Positions 1 through 12,737 of a stretch of 64,000 nucleotides of DNA are shown one piece after another; position 1 is the first letter of the stretch; each line of letters starts with the position of its first letter. The notes beneath the pieces are model-generated. The model made no database searches. It was not told where the DNA came from and saw only the letters and a program-made list of their open reading frames with translations. The position numbers were made by a program, and so were the translations under genes. The DNA is taken from NCBI RefSeq assembly GCF_041734735.1, contig NC_134900.1:32697370-32761369 (forward strand), given 5' to 3'. The DNA is from Babylonia areolata. Its lineage: Eukaryota > Mollusca > Gastropoda > Neogastropoda > Buccinidae.

Positions 1-132
1 CTCACTGGTAACTGGTCACTATAGATCACGTAACGTCAGTTTAACCGTTTCTCTATGACGTAAAGCACTCTGTGAACGACCCCGGCGGGGTGGAGCCTAT
101 AAACAACAGAACGGGGTATTACCAGGCCTGAA

Positions 133-166
<34 letters not shown>

Positions 167-480
167 GAAACTTTTTTATTGGGGGAAAAGGAATAGGCAC
201 TTATCGTCCTGTTTTCATCCTACCCTCGTAAAGACAACGTATAAACTAATCTAGGATTAGAATCTAGGACGACAGAATAATGAAAACAACAAACCACCCT
301 GGGAATAAAAAAAAAAGGAGAGAGAAAGAGAGCTTTATCAACGAGGGTTGAACATAAACCTTTGTGGCTTTTTTTATGTTGCCGTCGAGGAGATTGGGGC
401 GGGGGCGAGTGGGAGGGGATGGGTGTGTGTGTGTGCGAGCGCGCGTGTGTGTGGGGGGAGATAAGGGGAAAGAGACAAAG

Positions 481-528
<48 letters not shown>

Positions 529-1442
529 CACAACATGGCAGACGATCGATGTGAGGGGAATGACAGATGACAGGGGAGAAGGGACTCCCCTCCGGTCCGT
601 TCTGTCAATATGGATCACCGGACTCCCCTGGTCCAGTCTGCAGCTCTCGTCAGTACGCTCGTCTCTTTCTCGCTGCCAGCAAGGTTTCTGTGGGTGTGGT
701 TATGTTATTTCTGAGGCATAATCACGAAGTGTGATTGTGCTGTTTCACTCGCGTAATCATGAAAGTCAGCGCGCAGACACACACAAACGTAAACACACAC
801 ACGCTCATGTATTCAAGACACTGAAACACACACACACGCACGCACACACACACACACGCGCGCGCGCGCGCGCGCGCACACACACACACACACATACACA
901 CAGAGCTTGTATTTAATAGTAAACCAATGAGAACAACATTCAAAACAACCCCCCTCTAGCCTTGCTTCTTCAATCCCCCCTCACCCCCCTAAAAAAAGAA
1001 ACTTGGATAAAAAACAAAAAAACAAAAAACAAAAGCGAATCACTACAGACACGTACACCAGCACACAACACGAGAAGAGGACGACAGAATAATAAAAACA
1101 ACAAACCTCCCGGGGAATAAAAAGAGGAGAAAAGAGAGGGGATCAAACAGCAGGAGAAAATGACAGGAGAAAAAGGGAGAGAAGACAGCGTATCAAAGAT
1201 GTAGAGAGAGACAGAGAGAGACACAGACACAGACAGACAGACAGTCAGAAACACAGACAGACAGGGGGGGAGGAAGGGAAGAATGACAAGGGCCCAGGAA
1301 AGGCTTAGTCTGCTGACAAGGAACACAAAATGACCACCCCCGGCATCAAGATTTGGACAGCTGCCACAGACAGTGGACAATGAGAAGGGCGTGTGGAAAA
1401 AGTAAAGCAATTACGCACTTGGCAACAGGGAAAAGATAAAAA
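1..1442. other. Non-coding, microsatellite-rich stretch
   Basis: No coding region is supported. The stretch holds GA runs near 136-163 and 485-525, a CA/CG-rich alternating purine-pyrimidine tract at about 777-905, and A-rich and GA-rich low complexity at about 990-1270. The open frames here are artefacts of dinucleotide repeats, which stay open in several frames on both strands. The CG-alternating stretch around 855-880 could adopt Z-DNA (inference). Confidence 0.7.
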
Positions 1443-2262
1443 GCACCCCCACCTGTCTACCCCCATCCTCTATCCTCCAGCTTCCCGAATGAAATGGGGG
1501 TGATGGCGATGAGTGATTTGAATCGAGTATTCCCATCCTCTACCACCCCCCCCCACGCCCCCCGCCCCAACTTACCGAGTGAAATAGGGGGATGGGTGTG
1601 AGGGATTTTAACCGTGTATTCCCATCCTCTACCACCACCCCCCCACGCCCCCCGCCCCAACTTACCGAGTGAAATAGGGCGATGGGTGTGAGGGATTTTA
1701 ACCGTGTATTCCCATCCTCTAACCACACCCCCTCACCTACACACACACCCCGCCCCAACTTACCGAGTGAAATAGGGGGATGGGTGTGAGGGATTTTAAC
1801 CGTGTATTTATTCCCATCCCCTAACCACCCCCCCCCTCACCTACACACACACCCCGCCCCAACTTACCGAGTGAAATAGGGGGATGGGTGTGAGGGATTT
1901 TAACCGTGTATTCCCATCCTTCCCCCCCGTCCCAACTTACCGAGTGAAACAGGGGGGTGGGAGGGATTTGAATCGTGTATTCCCATCCTCTTCCACCCCC
2001 AACCCCTCCCCTCCCCGCCCAAGCGTACCGAGTGAAATAGGGGGACGGGTGGGATATGAACCGTCTATTCCCATCCTCTACCCTCCAGCCCCCCCACCCC
2101 AGTCTCCCCTCCCCCCTGTCCACAATTTCTCGAATGAAATGAGGGATGGGGATGAGGAATTTGAACTGTGAATCCCCATCCTCTATCCCCCTCCCCGCCC
2201 CCCCCCCTCCCCCTCCACGAATGAAATGGGTGACTGGGGTGAAGGATTTGAATTGTGTATTT
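1443..2262. repeat. Minisatellite, about 80-110 bp unit, 8-9 degenerate copies
   Basis: The unit has a C-rich block, then a conserved core reading CAACTTACCGAGTGAAATAG, a G-rich stretch, GGATTTTAACCGTGTATT and CCCATCCTCTA. Central copies (about 1560-1930) are close to identical. Outer copies change ACCGAGTGAAATAG to variants such as CGAATGAAATGG, so the array is older or less homogenised at its edges. Unit length varies through the C-runs. The C-rich and G-rich halves of each unit could in principle pair. Open frames on the minus strand here are repeat translations, not genes. Confidence 0.9.
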
Positions 2263-2503
2263 CGTTGGGTACGTGCGCCCACACTGCAAAGTAGGGGTAC
2301 TAGGACAAGTGAAGTATGTAAGCCAATTGGCTTCAGGAACGCTTGAGGTTAAGGCATTAACAATGACGTGGCCTACACCTACAAGTTTGTCCAGTTCAGG
2401 TCTTGCTTTCTGTGAATTTAACAGTATGTTTCAAAAACTTCATTTCATATCCATTTCTTGAAATTTACCAGTGACTTTCATTCGGTGCAGAAGAAAAAAA
2501 CAG

Positions 2504-2622
2504 TTTCGATTACAGTTATTCGTATGCTGGTAAAATGGTGATGGTTTTCATATTGTGTAAACAGTCTTTCGATTACAGTTATTCATATGATGGTAAAATA
2601 GTGATGGTTTTCATATTGTGTA
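2504..2622. repeat. Two-copy tandem duplication, 63-bp period
   Basis: A 56-bp segment beginning TTTCGATTACAGTTATTC and ending CATATTGTGTA occurs at 2504-2559 and again at 2567-2622. The copies differ at only a few positions, which points to a fairly recent local duplication in otherwise unremarkable AT-rich DNA. Confidence 0.9.
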
Positions 2623-4061
2623 GTTTCGTTTTTGTTTTCTTGGTACGGAATGGTATTCGTGGTCGGCTAAGCGTTTACGAACACGAAGCAACGAATTCGT
2701 TTTGGACATATTGATTAAATTTCACTTTTTGGGCACCAGCCCTTTACATGATTCGCCCCACGGTGAGTCTTCTATCTTTCTTCCTTTCTTTTTCTTTTCT
2801 TTTCCTTCCTTCTGTCTGTCTTTCTGTCTCTCTTTCTTTAGTTGTTTTCTTTCTCTGTGTGGGGCCTCCAACCTCCAATTTTTCCCACTTTTTTTTCTTT
2901 TCTTGTTTTTTCCTTTCTTTTTTAGGGTCCTCCATCCTCCTATTTCCCCCCTTTTTTGGTTTTTTTGTTTGTTTATTCATTCATTTATCTTCTTTTTTTC
3001 TTTTTTCCTTTTTTTGACGATCACATGTAACGTTGCCATTTGTATTCACGGAACAAGCACGTTTGTGAGGATGGATTTTCTAGTGTTTCTGTTCTGACGA
3101 CCCGAGGGGGAGGTGGCGAAAAAGGCATGGCACAGGCAATCGATATAGAGGGCCGTGACTACATAGGATTGCTCTTTCGGATTGATGAACGCTGCGATCA
3201 CGCCCGATACGACGATTTCCAGATCACAGGGGCGAAACTAGGTCACGCATACATTTCTTTGCATTGGCTTTCTCATTGCTTGATTATTTATTTATTATTT
3301 ATTTATTTATTTTGATTTAAATTTGATTTTAAAAAATCTATTTATTGATTAATTGATTGATTGATTATTCTTTAAATTTATTCATTTACTACGCAGCTGT
3401 GGTGTAGCGAATATGTATCAGCCCGCACGCATTGGCACCTACTTGACAGAGAAACCGTGGAAGAATCTCTGACGACCACACTACCAACTCAAGACGTGAG
3501 TTTCACAACTGCACTTGACACGGAGCCAGCCAGCCAACTTAAGCTGGTATCCCCCGATGAATTACTAAAGATAAGTGAATAAAGGCGTGGTGGATGCGCC
3601 AGGCAGTTAGCATAATTCATCCCCTCTAGAAGCGTGCGTGCACTCATGCACACACGAACACGCAGACACGCACACACGTGTATTTGCACACGTACACGCG
3701 CAAACACACACACACACACACACAGATACACGCGCGCGTGCACCTACACATAAACACGCGCGCGCGCGCGCGCACGCATTTACGTTGACTGACTGGCGTC
3801 GTGTCGCGTGCAGTGGGGCACTAGAACACCTCATTACTTCTTTGCTGCGTCCTTGACGACTGGGCGAAATGGATGCCCTCTTGTCGGCTTGAAAAATCTG
3901 CATGTTGTTTTCATTTCCAGCTGATGGTGCTGTACAGTCAGGGATTCATGCAAAAAGTTATGGAAAGTAAAGACTAATTTCCCTTCTTTCCGGTCCCATT
4001 ATCTATGCTTTTTTCCTTTCTCATCGATTACCATATACGTTGAAGAACAAGCGAACACACA

Positions 4062-4119
<58 letters not shown>

Positions 4120-4426
4120 CACATACACACACTGTCTCTCTCTCACGGAGAGAGAGGGGTGGTGCTGGTGGATACAAAGACAGGAGGAATAGAAAACTTC
4201 CAAGAGGAATTGTCGACAGTTTCTTAAGAGAGAGAGAGGACACACAGCACAAAGGGTCAGAGTGGCACATCACTGCAGAAAGACAGCTGGTGTTTACTCC
4301 AGTGTTGCTAAGCACACACCCCCGGAGTGTCAGAGCGGTTCAGTCAGTCAAGCGAACATCTCAAGCGTTGGGGAAAACATGCACAGGCGAACAGCAGGCG
4401 GAGACCGACTTAAAAAGGCGACAGAT

Positions 4427-4463
<37 letters not shown>

Positions 4464-4593
4464 ATTCCTGGACGCAGAACTAACGGAATGTCGTGCAAGA
4501 AAAGGGGGTAAAAAAAAGAAAAGAAAAAAAGAAAGAAAGAAAAGAAATCGATACAAAAGGGAACAGTTCTGGGCCCAGCTCGGGATTCCAGTC
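2623..4593. other. Non-coding stretch, T-rich and CA-rich low complexity
   Basis: This holds a T/C-rich stretch (about 2770-3015), an ATTT-rich stretch (3280-3380), CA/CG tracts at 3640-3775 and 4045-4130, a GA run at 4430-4460 and A/G-rich DNA to 4550. About 3397-3470 is weakly similar to the repeat at 6660-6780, sharing GTGTAGCRNATATG and a downstream GAAAC. No gene is supported. Confidence 0.6.
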
Positions 4594-4695
4594 TTCGTGG
4601 GCTGCAACTCCCACGTTCACTCGTATGTACACTGAGGGCTTTTACGTGTATGACCTTTTACCCCGCCATGTAGGCAGCCATGCTCCGTTTTCGGG
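4594..4695 (-). mobile_element. SINE 3' fragment (tRNA-derived SINE family)
   Basis: Read on the minus strand, this matches the 3' half of the SINEs at 20866-21244 and 46247-46617: CGAAAACGGAG, GGCTGCCTACATGGCGGGGTAAAA, a GTCATACACGTAAAAGCCC block, and GAACGTGGGAGTTGCAGCCCACGAA. The tRNA-like head is absent, so this is a 5'-truncated or partly lost copy. It lies directly beside the short tandem repeat at 4696-4797. Confidence 0.85.
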
Positions 4696-4797
4696 ATGGG
4701 ATCCTGGTCATTAGTTAAAGATCCGAAGGATGGGGTTCTGGTCATTAGTTAAAGATCCGAGGGGATGAGATTCAGGTCATTAGTTAAAGATCCGAGA
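4696..4797. repeat. Short tandem repeat, about 32-34 bp, three copies
   Basis: The motif GGTCATTAGTTAAAGATCCGA is repeated three times, preceded each time by a variant of GGGATCCT or GGGTTCT. It abuts the broken inner end of a SINE fragment. In intact copies the equivalent place reads GTTAAAGATCCTGTAATCC, so the tandem unit may be derived from the SINE sequence GTTAAAGATCC (inference). Confidence 0.85.
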
Positions 4798-6659
4798 TAT
4801 CAACAGGGCAGTGGTCGGTGGAGGCTGGGCGTTTTGAAATGTTAGAGATCTTGGAGACAAACACATGAACAACAGAACAAGCAGTAGGGTCTTGGACCGT
4901 GAATGGTGTGTAACTTCCTATTAGAGAATAGATAACGTAAAACTGTTATTGTCACTGATTAATATTATGTGTTTATTTGTTTGTCAGCCTCTTTATTTTT
5001 CAAATGTGTATTTGTTTACTTACTTATTTATCTATTCATTCATTCATGTTTTATGTTGTTTTATTTTCTCGCCTCCTCGGTAGATTTATTGTTTTGTCAG
5101 AATTGTGTTGGCAAAACAATAGCACTAATTACTTTCAGTAAATAATGGTGGTGATTGTAGATATTTCCTTGAAAGACAAAGACGATAACCATCAACAGTA
5201 AATTACACACGTTTTTAAATCCACATATAATCAGTGATCAGTTCATTGTTAATCGGACTTAAATGACTGTTTGCGTGTCGGAACCAAAGAACTCTCCCTG
5301 CGGAATTGCGATGGAGCGATGGTCCGAGATCGCGCAGAATATTGATTCGTCTCTTGCCGGAGCAGTCTTGAGAATACCACTGCCGAGAGGGAAAGACAAA
5401 ATCTCTTTTGTTTGAGAGTTAGACGAGGGACACTTTTTTCCCTTACTACCAGGAGGAAAAAAAGAAATGGAGGGTGTGTTTTTGAGGGCGGAGATTGGGG
5501 GGAGTTAGATGGGGAAAAGGTTGAAAGGTGGTTGTTTTGTGGGGAGGTATTGTGTGGGTGTGGGGTATGCTTGCGGGGTATTGACTAGAGTGCTACAACA
5601 GTACGTTATGTGGGCTTGATTGATAGCATAGCGTGATGTTGTGATAGGAGAGGAAAAGTCACACAGTCCGGGTGATATGTCTAGTTGGCAGGTTATCGAT
5701 CACCGTTCTTGTGCTGTGGGAGAAAAATAAAGGAGAAGCTTGCCGTTTTAGTTTTGTCTTATCTCTCACTGTTATTACATTACATTTTCACCATGTCTTC
5801 GCATTTTTTTTCTCGTTCCAATTTTATACTGTTTATTTTCAACGTGAAGACACTCACATCCCATCTCCACTATGTGTTCTCTCGTACTGTTTCACCTCAT
5901 CGTCTTTATTTTTTTCTTCCTATTTCCCCTTCTGATTATTTTCCTTCACATGGAAGTCACCTCTTGCCTTGTCCCTATTTTTCTTGTTCCGAGTTCCCGG
6001 TCTGCAATCCCCTCGTTCACTCTTGCCTGCAAATGGGCTTTTCATATATCACCTTTTTTTCTTCCCTTTTTTTTATTTTTTATTTTTTTTACCCCATTTC
6101 GGTAGACAAATTCCAAAATTCCATTTTGGTTGATGTGCGTGCTGGGTATGTTCGTATTTCAACAACTCATCGAACATTTTCATGGAGAACGGCATTTCTA
6201 TTATGATTATTTCATTTCAATTTTCATTTTCTTTTTACATGTTCGATCTGTGTGCATGAACAAAATGGAGTAAGGCAGGAGCAGGTTTTACATTTATCGA
6301 TTTGGAAGCTGGGAAAATAACTCATCCGGCATAAGATTTAACTTCGAACCCAGGAGATTCGAACGCTTTAGCTACCCGGCGATCACGTCCATCGTCCCTG
6401 CCCCCACCCCTATTTTGTTTTACGTCATCATCATATTCTGATGCTGTCTCTTTGCATTTTCATCTTATTGATAATTGTCATCCGCCGTCTTTTCTAATTC
6501 ACTGCACCAAACTCGTACCCATGCCTTTCTCTTCACATGTGTGGAAGCTGTGTTGGTTCTGCAGGACTGATCGGGCATTCGGTGTATGAACAGAGGTCCG
6601 TGTACTGCAGCTGCTGGGTACTAAACGAGCCAGCAAATGCGAAGTCAGGGACCCATGTT
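4798..6659. other. Non-coding stretch with a possible tRNA-like relic
   Basis: AT-rich unique-looking DNA with a T/C-rich stretch at 5750-6110. At about 6340-6395, on the minus strand, there is a tRNA-like string with GGGTAGCTAAAGCG and GGGTTCGAAG, the latter resembling a pol III B box. This may be the head of an old SINE, but no body or target duplications are visible. No gene is supported; open frames across 5672-6206 are T-rich and lack any domain. Confidence 0.5.
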
Positions 6660-6780
6660 TGTTACGTGTGGTCAGAGCGTTGGGTAACGCTGCTGGTCAG
6701 GCATCTGCTTAGGAGATGTAGTGTAGCATATATGGATTTGTCCGATTGCAGTGACGCTTCCTTCAGAAACTGAAACTGAA
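6660..6780 (+). repeat. Dispersed-repeat-like fragment
   Basis: The segment CATCTGCTTAGGAGATG, GTGTAGCATATATGGATTTG and the end CTGAAACTGAAAC look like an interspersed repeat I associate with gastropod genomes (recollection, not a search). A weaker relative sits at about 3397-3470 in this window. It has no coding capacity and I cannot give its class. Confidence 0.45.
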
Positions 6781-8561
6781 ACGGTTGGAGCAGATCAGCG
6801 CCAAATCCGATGTCACAAGAACAATAAGAGACGTTTGAAGGCAAGTAAATCAAACGTACCGTTCTGAGTGTGAAATTTTTGCGTTCGCATTATTTTTTCA
6901 GGAAGTCAGCTGTTAGATTTTGAAGTGAGTGATTTTAATACACAGAAGCAGTTTCGTAATGCTATTGCCTTGGGGAAAGTTACAAGAGGGAGAATGATTT
7001 TTTTCGGGTTCAACGCGCACATTTACACATGTTTTGGGTTGGGGGAGGGGGGCGTCTAATACAAACATTTTGGGTAGACATTCAACAAAACACACAGACG
7101 TACACACAGACACAGATGCACACACAGACGCGCGCGCGCACACACACACACACACACACGAAGGAGGGACAAAAAGTCTGCTTCTCTGTCTTCGCTTTTT
7201 ACTGAGCATTGACCCTTCACGGAACATCTTCCACACGACGTCATGTTTACAATACAGATCTTCAGCGGTTCCCCTGGAGGAGGGGAGAAAAACAAAACAA
7301 AACAAACAAACCACAAGAACAACAAAAACCGCCCACCAACTGACGGCTCTGTGTATACAACAGAACTCGCCCTGTTGAAAAATTCGGAATCACAGAGACG
7401 TACATGTTAGTACACAGATGTATGAGTGGAACAAAGAGCTAAGGTTCTGGCTCTGAAAATAGCTTCGCGCTCTTCGCGAAAAGATTGCCTGCTTTTGGGA
7501 ATCGCTGTCTGCTGTTCGTCGGGCTGTTGCTGGTCGATACATTAATCATTCACCCTTCCCCCGACCTTGACTGCACAGCGTCTGATATGAATACGGATCA
7601 CGGTCCGATTCATCATCTCTTCACTCAGCAAGGTTCGCCATTCTGCTGTTTTTCCCCATTGATCACCAAGCGTATCTTTGTGATCCGTGAACTGTATACA
7701 CCAAGGAGAGATCACTAATGCATTAGTCTGGCCTGGATCCATCGCCGTGCTGGTGGTTAGCGGAACGAAGTGGCTGACTGATTTGACAAAGACGGCGTGA
7801 AGACATATGTGATTGGCTAAGAATGGTTTACATATCACACTTATTAAAAAAAAAAATCTTTATCTCCTCTTTTGATCAGAGACGGAGAGACCGGTTTAGC
7901 GTAAAAAAAAAGAGTATAACAAGAAGAGTGGAATGATGAATCAGAACATCAATTCTGTTAAATTTACCGTATTCAGACTTAATCGTCACCACCCCCTTTA
8001 CGTTTCTGGGAAAACAAACGAACAAACAAACAAAACATTAACAAAAAAGAATTCCTGGAGAAGAGACCATGCTTACACGAAGCGCATTGGTAATTCTTTT
8101 CACACCAGTGTCATTTGGAAGATAAAGATTCTTTATGGTGTGTTGTGGACATGTGATGAATCCATAACTTGTTCGCGTCCACAATGAGCAGTAATGGCCA
8201 TTCTTATTTGCGAAAGGCATTTATATGTTACAGATGTTTCAGTAACGGCACATTTTAATATTGCACATATTTCCGATTGGTCCGTTTGATCGAAGTTTAA
8301 TCCCAGTGTGGCAGGTCGGGATGTTTGATGAACAATTCAAACAGTTGTTAATTCTTTTTAGTGTGAATTCCTTTTCAAGTTTTTGAAACGGTTCCTCATG
8401 CATTCATAACTGAAAGGGGCCTCGACAGTGCATTACGGCTTTTACATGAATTGAATTACTTTTTAACAGTCTGTCCAGTTCAAACCGAAAACTTCTTATT
8501 CCGTAGCGTCTGGTGTTTTCCATCCCCATGCACCCGTAATTTTCTTCTGCCCCTCCCTCGT

Positions 8562-8567
<6 letters not shown>
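6781..8567. other. Non-coding stretch
   Basis: Mostly unique-looking DNA with a CA/CG tract at 7078-7160 and A-rich strings at 7290-7330, 7845-7855 and 8015-8050. I see no exon-like open frame with plausible splice sites and no protein similarity I recognise. Confidence 0.6.
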
Positions 8568-8641
<74 letters not shown>

Positions 8642-8656
8642 ATACACACTCACTCA

Positions 8657-8723
<67 letters not shown>

Positions 8724-8792
8724 ACTCTATCTCTCCCCCCCCCCGCCCCCTCACCATCCCTCACACACACACTACGCACACACAGAGACACA

Positions 8793-8853
<61 letters not shown>
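8568..8853. repeat. Compound microsatellite (CT)n(CA)n, about 285 bp
   Basis: A CT run passes into long CA runs, broken by CTCACACATACACACTCACTCACT, a C-rich stretch (8730-8760) and CAGAGACACAGACA. The large reading frames on both strands are poly-Thr-His and Cys-Val repeats, not protein. Confidence 0.95.
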
Positions 8854-8857
<4 letters not shown>

Positions 8858-9381
8858 AGGAAGATGAAAATTGAGGGAGAGGAGTATGGGGATGAGGAAA
8901 AGGATGATTTCAGGGTGTGGATGGGGGCGGGAGGTGGTGGGGTTGGGTTCTCCCCAAAACCATTAACACATTATGACGCTCACTCGTCAGACGATCGATA
9001 GTCCTCGCTCTGGCGATACATGCAACACAACCACCACACTTCCGACACATTACAGTAGTGCGAATAGACGATGGGAGATTACGAAGATCTCTTCGATCAC
9101 ATGACCGGCCCATGGACTGCCGGGAAGGCTGGAGACTGCAGGCCCATTAAAGGAATCGACGTTTTGACGCCAGCCGTCGATCGTCTGTGGAAGTGGGGCA
9201 ACAAGCCATTGACCGCTTCCTGTGGATGTCGACGTTTGTACTGGTACAGTCCTCCCCTCTGTAATACCTCCACCAAACACCCCTTCCCTCCTGATGGGTA
9301 CCGTGGTACTTACTGGTACTGACTGGTTTGGATTGTTTTGCCATGTTTATGGTTCTACAGGTACGTGTACATGTATTTCTT
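8854..9381. other. Non-coding stretch
   Basis: Unique-looking DNA up to the 5' boundary of the LINE copy at 9382. Several short open frames overlap here on both strands, but none has a recognisable domain. Confidence 0.5.
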
Positions 9382-10627
9382 CTGCGGAAGAAACCTTCAT
9401 GGTTCAACGGAGAGGAAGGCGGTTGCAGCAGAGCACTGCGGAGTGCTGAGGGCAGGATGAGGTACATAGGACATCCTGGTCATCCACTGCATCCGTTTCC
9501 ATCTCCAGTCGTCTTGACCTCGTCTTGCCACTGGATACAGACGGTCTCGGACAAGAGAGTGAGGTCGACGGTGCGCAACTCCTCCTCACTATAAACAAAG
9601 TCATTGCGCAAGTCATCAGTCATCCTCCGTCAGCGACTTCCCTTTTGCTGATGACTGCGCTCTCAACGCTGCCTCCGAAGCTGACATGCAACACAGCGTC
9701 GACAAGTTCTCTGCTGCCTGTGACAACTTTGGCCTCACAATCAGCACAAAGAAGACTGAGGTGATGCACCAGCCAGCTCCAGGAAAGCCTTACGTTGAAC
9801 CAAACATCTTCATCAACGGGCAACGACTGAACGCGGTGGACAAGTTCACATACCTGGGCAGTACACTCTCTCGCATAGTTGTCATCGACGACGAGGTGAA
9901 TGCCAGACTCGCTAAAGCCAGCGCTGCCTTCGGCAGACTCCATAAGAACGTTTGGAACAGGAGAGGCATCACCCTGGAGACGAAGCTCAAAGTATACAAG
10001 GTCATAGTTATCACCACACTGCTCTATGGATGTGAATCATGGACGGTCTACAAACGCCACGCCAAAAAGCTGAACCACTTCCACACCACCAGCCTCAGAA
10101 AACTTCTCGGCATAAAGTGGCAAGAGAAGATCCCTGACACAGAGGTGCTCACTCGTGCAAACTTGCCCAGCATCTACACCATCTTGATGCAGGCCCAGCT
10201 GCGCTGGGCAGGCCATGTAGTTCGCATGCCAGACCACCGGCTCCCTAAGAAACTGCCGTACTGCCCATGGAGGCCAAAAGAAGCGCTTCAAAGACACTCT
10301 GAAAGCTTCTCTGAAGGCCATCAACATCAGCCACGACACATGGGAGCTGAATGCAATGGACAGACCAAAGTGGCGTTCAGCTGTCCACAAAGGCACCAAT
10401 TCCTGTGAGGCCAACAGAATCGCTGCAGCAGAGCAACGCAGACAGGCCAGGAAAAGCAGGGCCAGCAAGTCCCCGACAGCCGCCACCATCCCCTGTCCAC
10501 ACTGCGTCAGAACCTTCCGGGCGCGAATTGGCCTGACCAGTCATCTGCGCACTCACAGAGCCCAACCCACCCACCCCCAGGATGACTAGATGGTCCTCGT
10601 CGATCCCGACGGACGAACCACACATGT
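9382..10627 (+). mobile_element. Internally deleted APE-type LINE copy
   Basis: This is a short relative of the LINE at 47281-51495. Positions 9382-9628 match that element's 5' leader (beginning CTGCGGAAGAAACC). The sequence then jumps directly into the reverse transcriptase just before its FADD active site. About 2.57 kb is therefore missing, corresponding to roughly 48297-50865, including all of the endonuclease and the fingers/palm of the RT. After the junction the frame is open for most of its length and carries the thumb and C-terminal domain. It ends in an intact zinc finger of C-X2-C-X12-H-X3-H form (CPHC ... HLRTH, about 10498-10553) and stop TAG near 10588. A 26-bp deletion near 10263 relative to the long copy shifts the frame. 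The junction lacks GT/AG, so it is not a spliced intron. It ends at the same 3' terminus as the other two copies (GACGGACGAACCACAC). Confidence 0.9.
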
Positions 10628-11407
10628 ATTAGTAAGTGCGTTTGATTGGTACCGTGTCACTGCGCATAGCCAGACGGCAGAATATTGTTTCTAAAATTGC
10701 CACTAGAATTTTTTTCCTTTTCTTCACCACAGTGCTGTTGTTGTTGTTGTTGGTGGTGGTGGTGTTGTCATTATTATTATCAGTCCCTGAAAAGGGCAAA
10801 GCATTATATTTGCCGTGTCTGTACTGGACCAGTGTTCACGTGGATACTTCGATCAAGCTCTAATTTGGCACGTTGATCTGCTTCGATATCTTTTCGGTTT
10901 CCAGTGGATTCGGAACAGTTTATTGAACTCTTTGCAGTACTGCAGCCGACGATAGATCAGAAAAGCCACCGTAAGCTTTGTTGGTAATGCTGTATGAGCT
11001 ATACGGCTCGGAATGGCAGCCATTGGCTGAGCTGAACACTTGCTGTAAGTGCACGTGCTTTCTGTGCGTTATCTTCTTTGTTTTATTCTTCTAATTCCTT
11101 CATATTCAGTTCTGTCAAACTCGACCGTTCAGTGTGCAGTGCTTGTGTTAGGAATTCAGGAGAAAAGCAGTTGGGATGAGTTTCTCACAAATGTGACCAT
11201 TTATAATTTCAAAGAAGTTGAGTCGTGACAGTATATACCCGCAAGTTATCCGAAGTCTGTACCTGCTGGCCGGTTGTTCGTGTTTGTCATGCTGGGCTAT
11301 TTAAATGCGTGCATTTATTCGTGGATTGGCTTACAGAACAACTTGATTATTTTTGTGATTGACAGATCACACACGCTGTCTGACAAACAAGGACGTAAAC
11401 ACAGTCA

Positions 11408-11442
<35 letters not shown>

Positions 11443-12285
11443 CACAGAAAGAGGTGGGGGGAGGGGAGGGGGGGATGCCTATTTAGGTGCGTCTAAACAA
11501 AGCCTTCCACAGCTGGCATTCCACCAACCCCACGGGTTTAACAATGGGTTGCACTTTTTTAATTGGCCGCGCTGCTCCCAGGCACTGGATCGATCACACA
11601 AGGCATTCCTGAAATAGCCGTTTTACCCTCACCCCCTTACCCTCCCCATCCCAACCGGCCGAATAATAGAACATATTTGGGTAATATACATGCAGAGTTC
11701 ACCACAAGCGAAACTTTATTTAAAAAAAAAAAAAAAAAAAAAACATATGTCGTGACATGTGAGTGGCATCCTTTCCATCACTCACACACTGTTCATTTCG
11801 GTCGTTGCGTGTACAACCCCGTACACATTGATTCCATGACTGGTCCTGTGTCAGCAGTCCAAATGGATCTTCGGTGTGTATTACTGTGAAGATCCCCATT
11901 CTGAAAAGAAAACCCCCAGACAGTTTGTGGTTTGTGCCGAGGGTGTTCATTACTCCTGTGTCATACCTGCTGTTCAAATTGCATCGCTGAATTGCATTCT
12001 GTAGTTGCTGTTTCAGGAAATGTTTAATCAACATTACAGGGGGAATGTTTATATTACATTCCAGGAGTAGCCTTCTTGATGCCAACCAATAACAATAATC
12101 GGAGTCAGATTCTGACATTCCACATAAGTGGAAACAAACGAGCTATGTCCTCCACCAATGCCGACAGTGGCAATATTGATTCCCTGGGTTCCACTTCAGC
12201 CGGCTGGCAAATCAATATTGACAGCGGCAGTATTGTTTTCTGGGCTGCACTTTGTGACAGCAAACGAATTATGACACGGCCGTAT
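10628..12285. other. Non-coding stretch
   Basis: Contains a GTT/GGT/ATT trinucleotide tract at 10735-10785, a CA run at 11405-11438 and an A-run at 11721-11743. Positions 12150-12235 contain two related CAATATTGA segments flanking a short spacer. No gene is supported. Confidence 0.55.

Positions 12286-12737
<452 letters not shown>

Noticed and set aside
3120-3290. Possible exon (MAQAIDIEGRDYIG-like reading)
   Set aside because: Short, no recognised family, no convincing paired splice sites, and runs into ATTT-rich DNA.
5672-6206. 173-codon frame as a membrane protein
   Set aside because: Hydrophobicity comes from T-rich low complexity; no conserved motif, no splice context, and three frames are open at once.
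8451-8858. His-Thr repeat 'protein' and its Cys-Val counterpart
   Set aside because: Pure translation of a CA/TG microsatellite, open on both strands.
9620-9640. Splicing as the cause of the LINE internal deletion
   Set aside because: In the long copy the missing segment does not begin with GT or end with AG at the junction.
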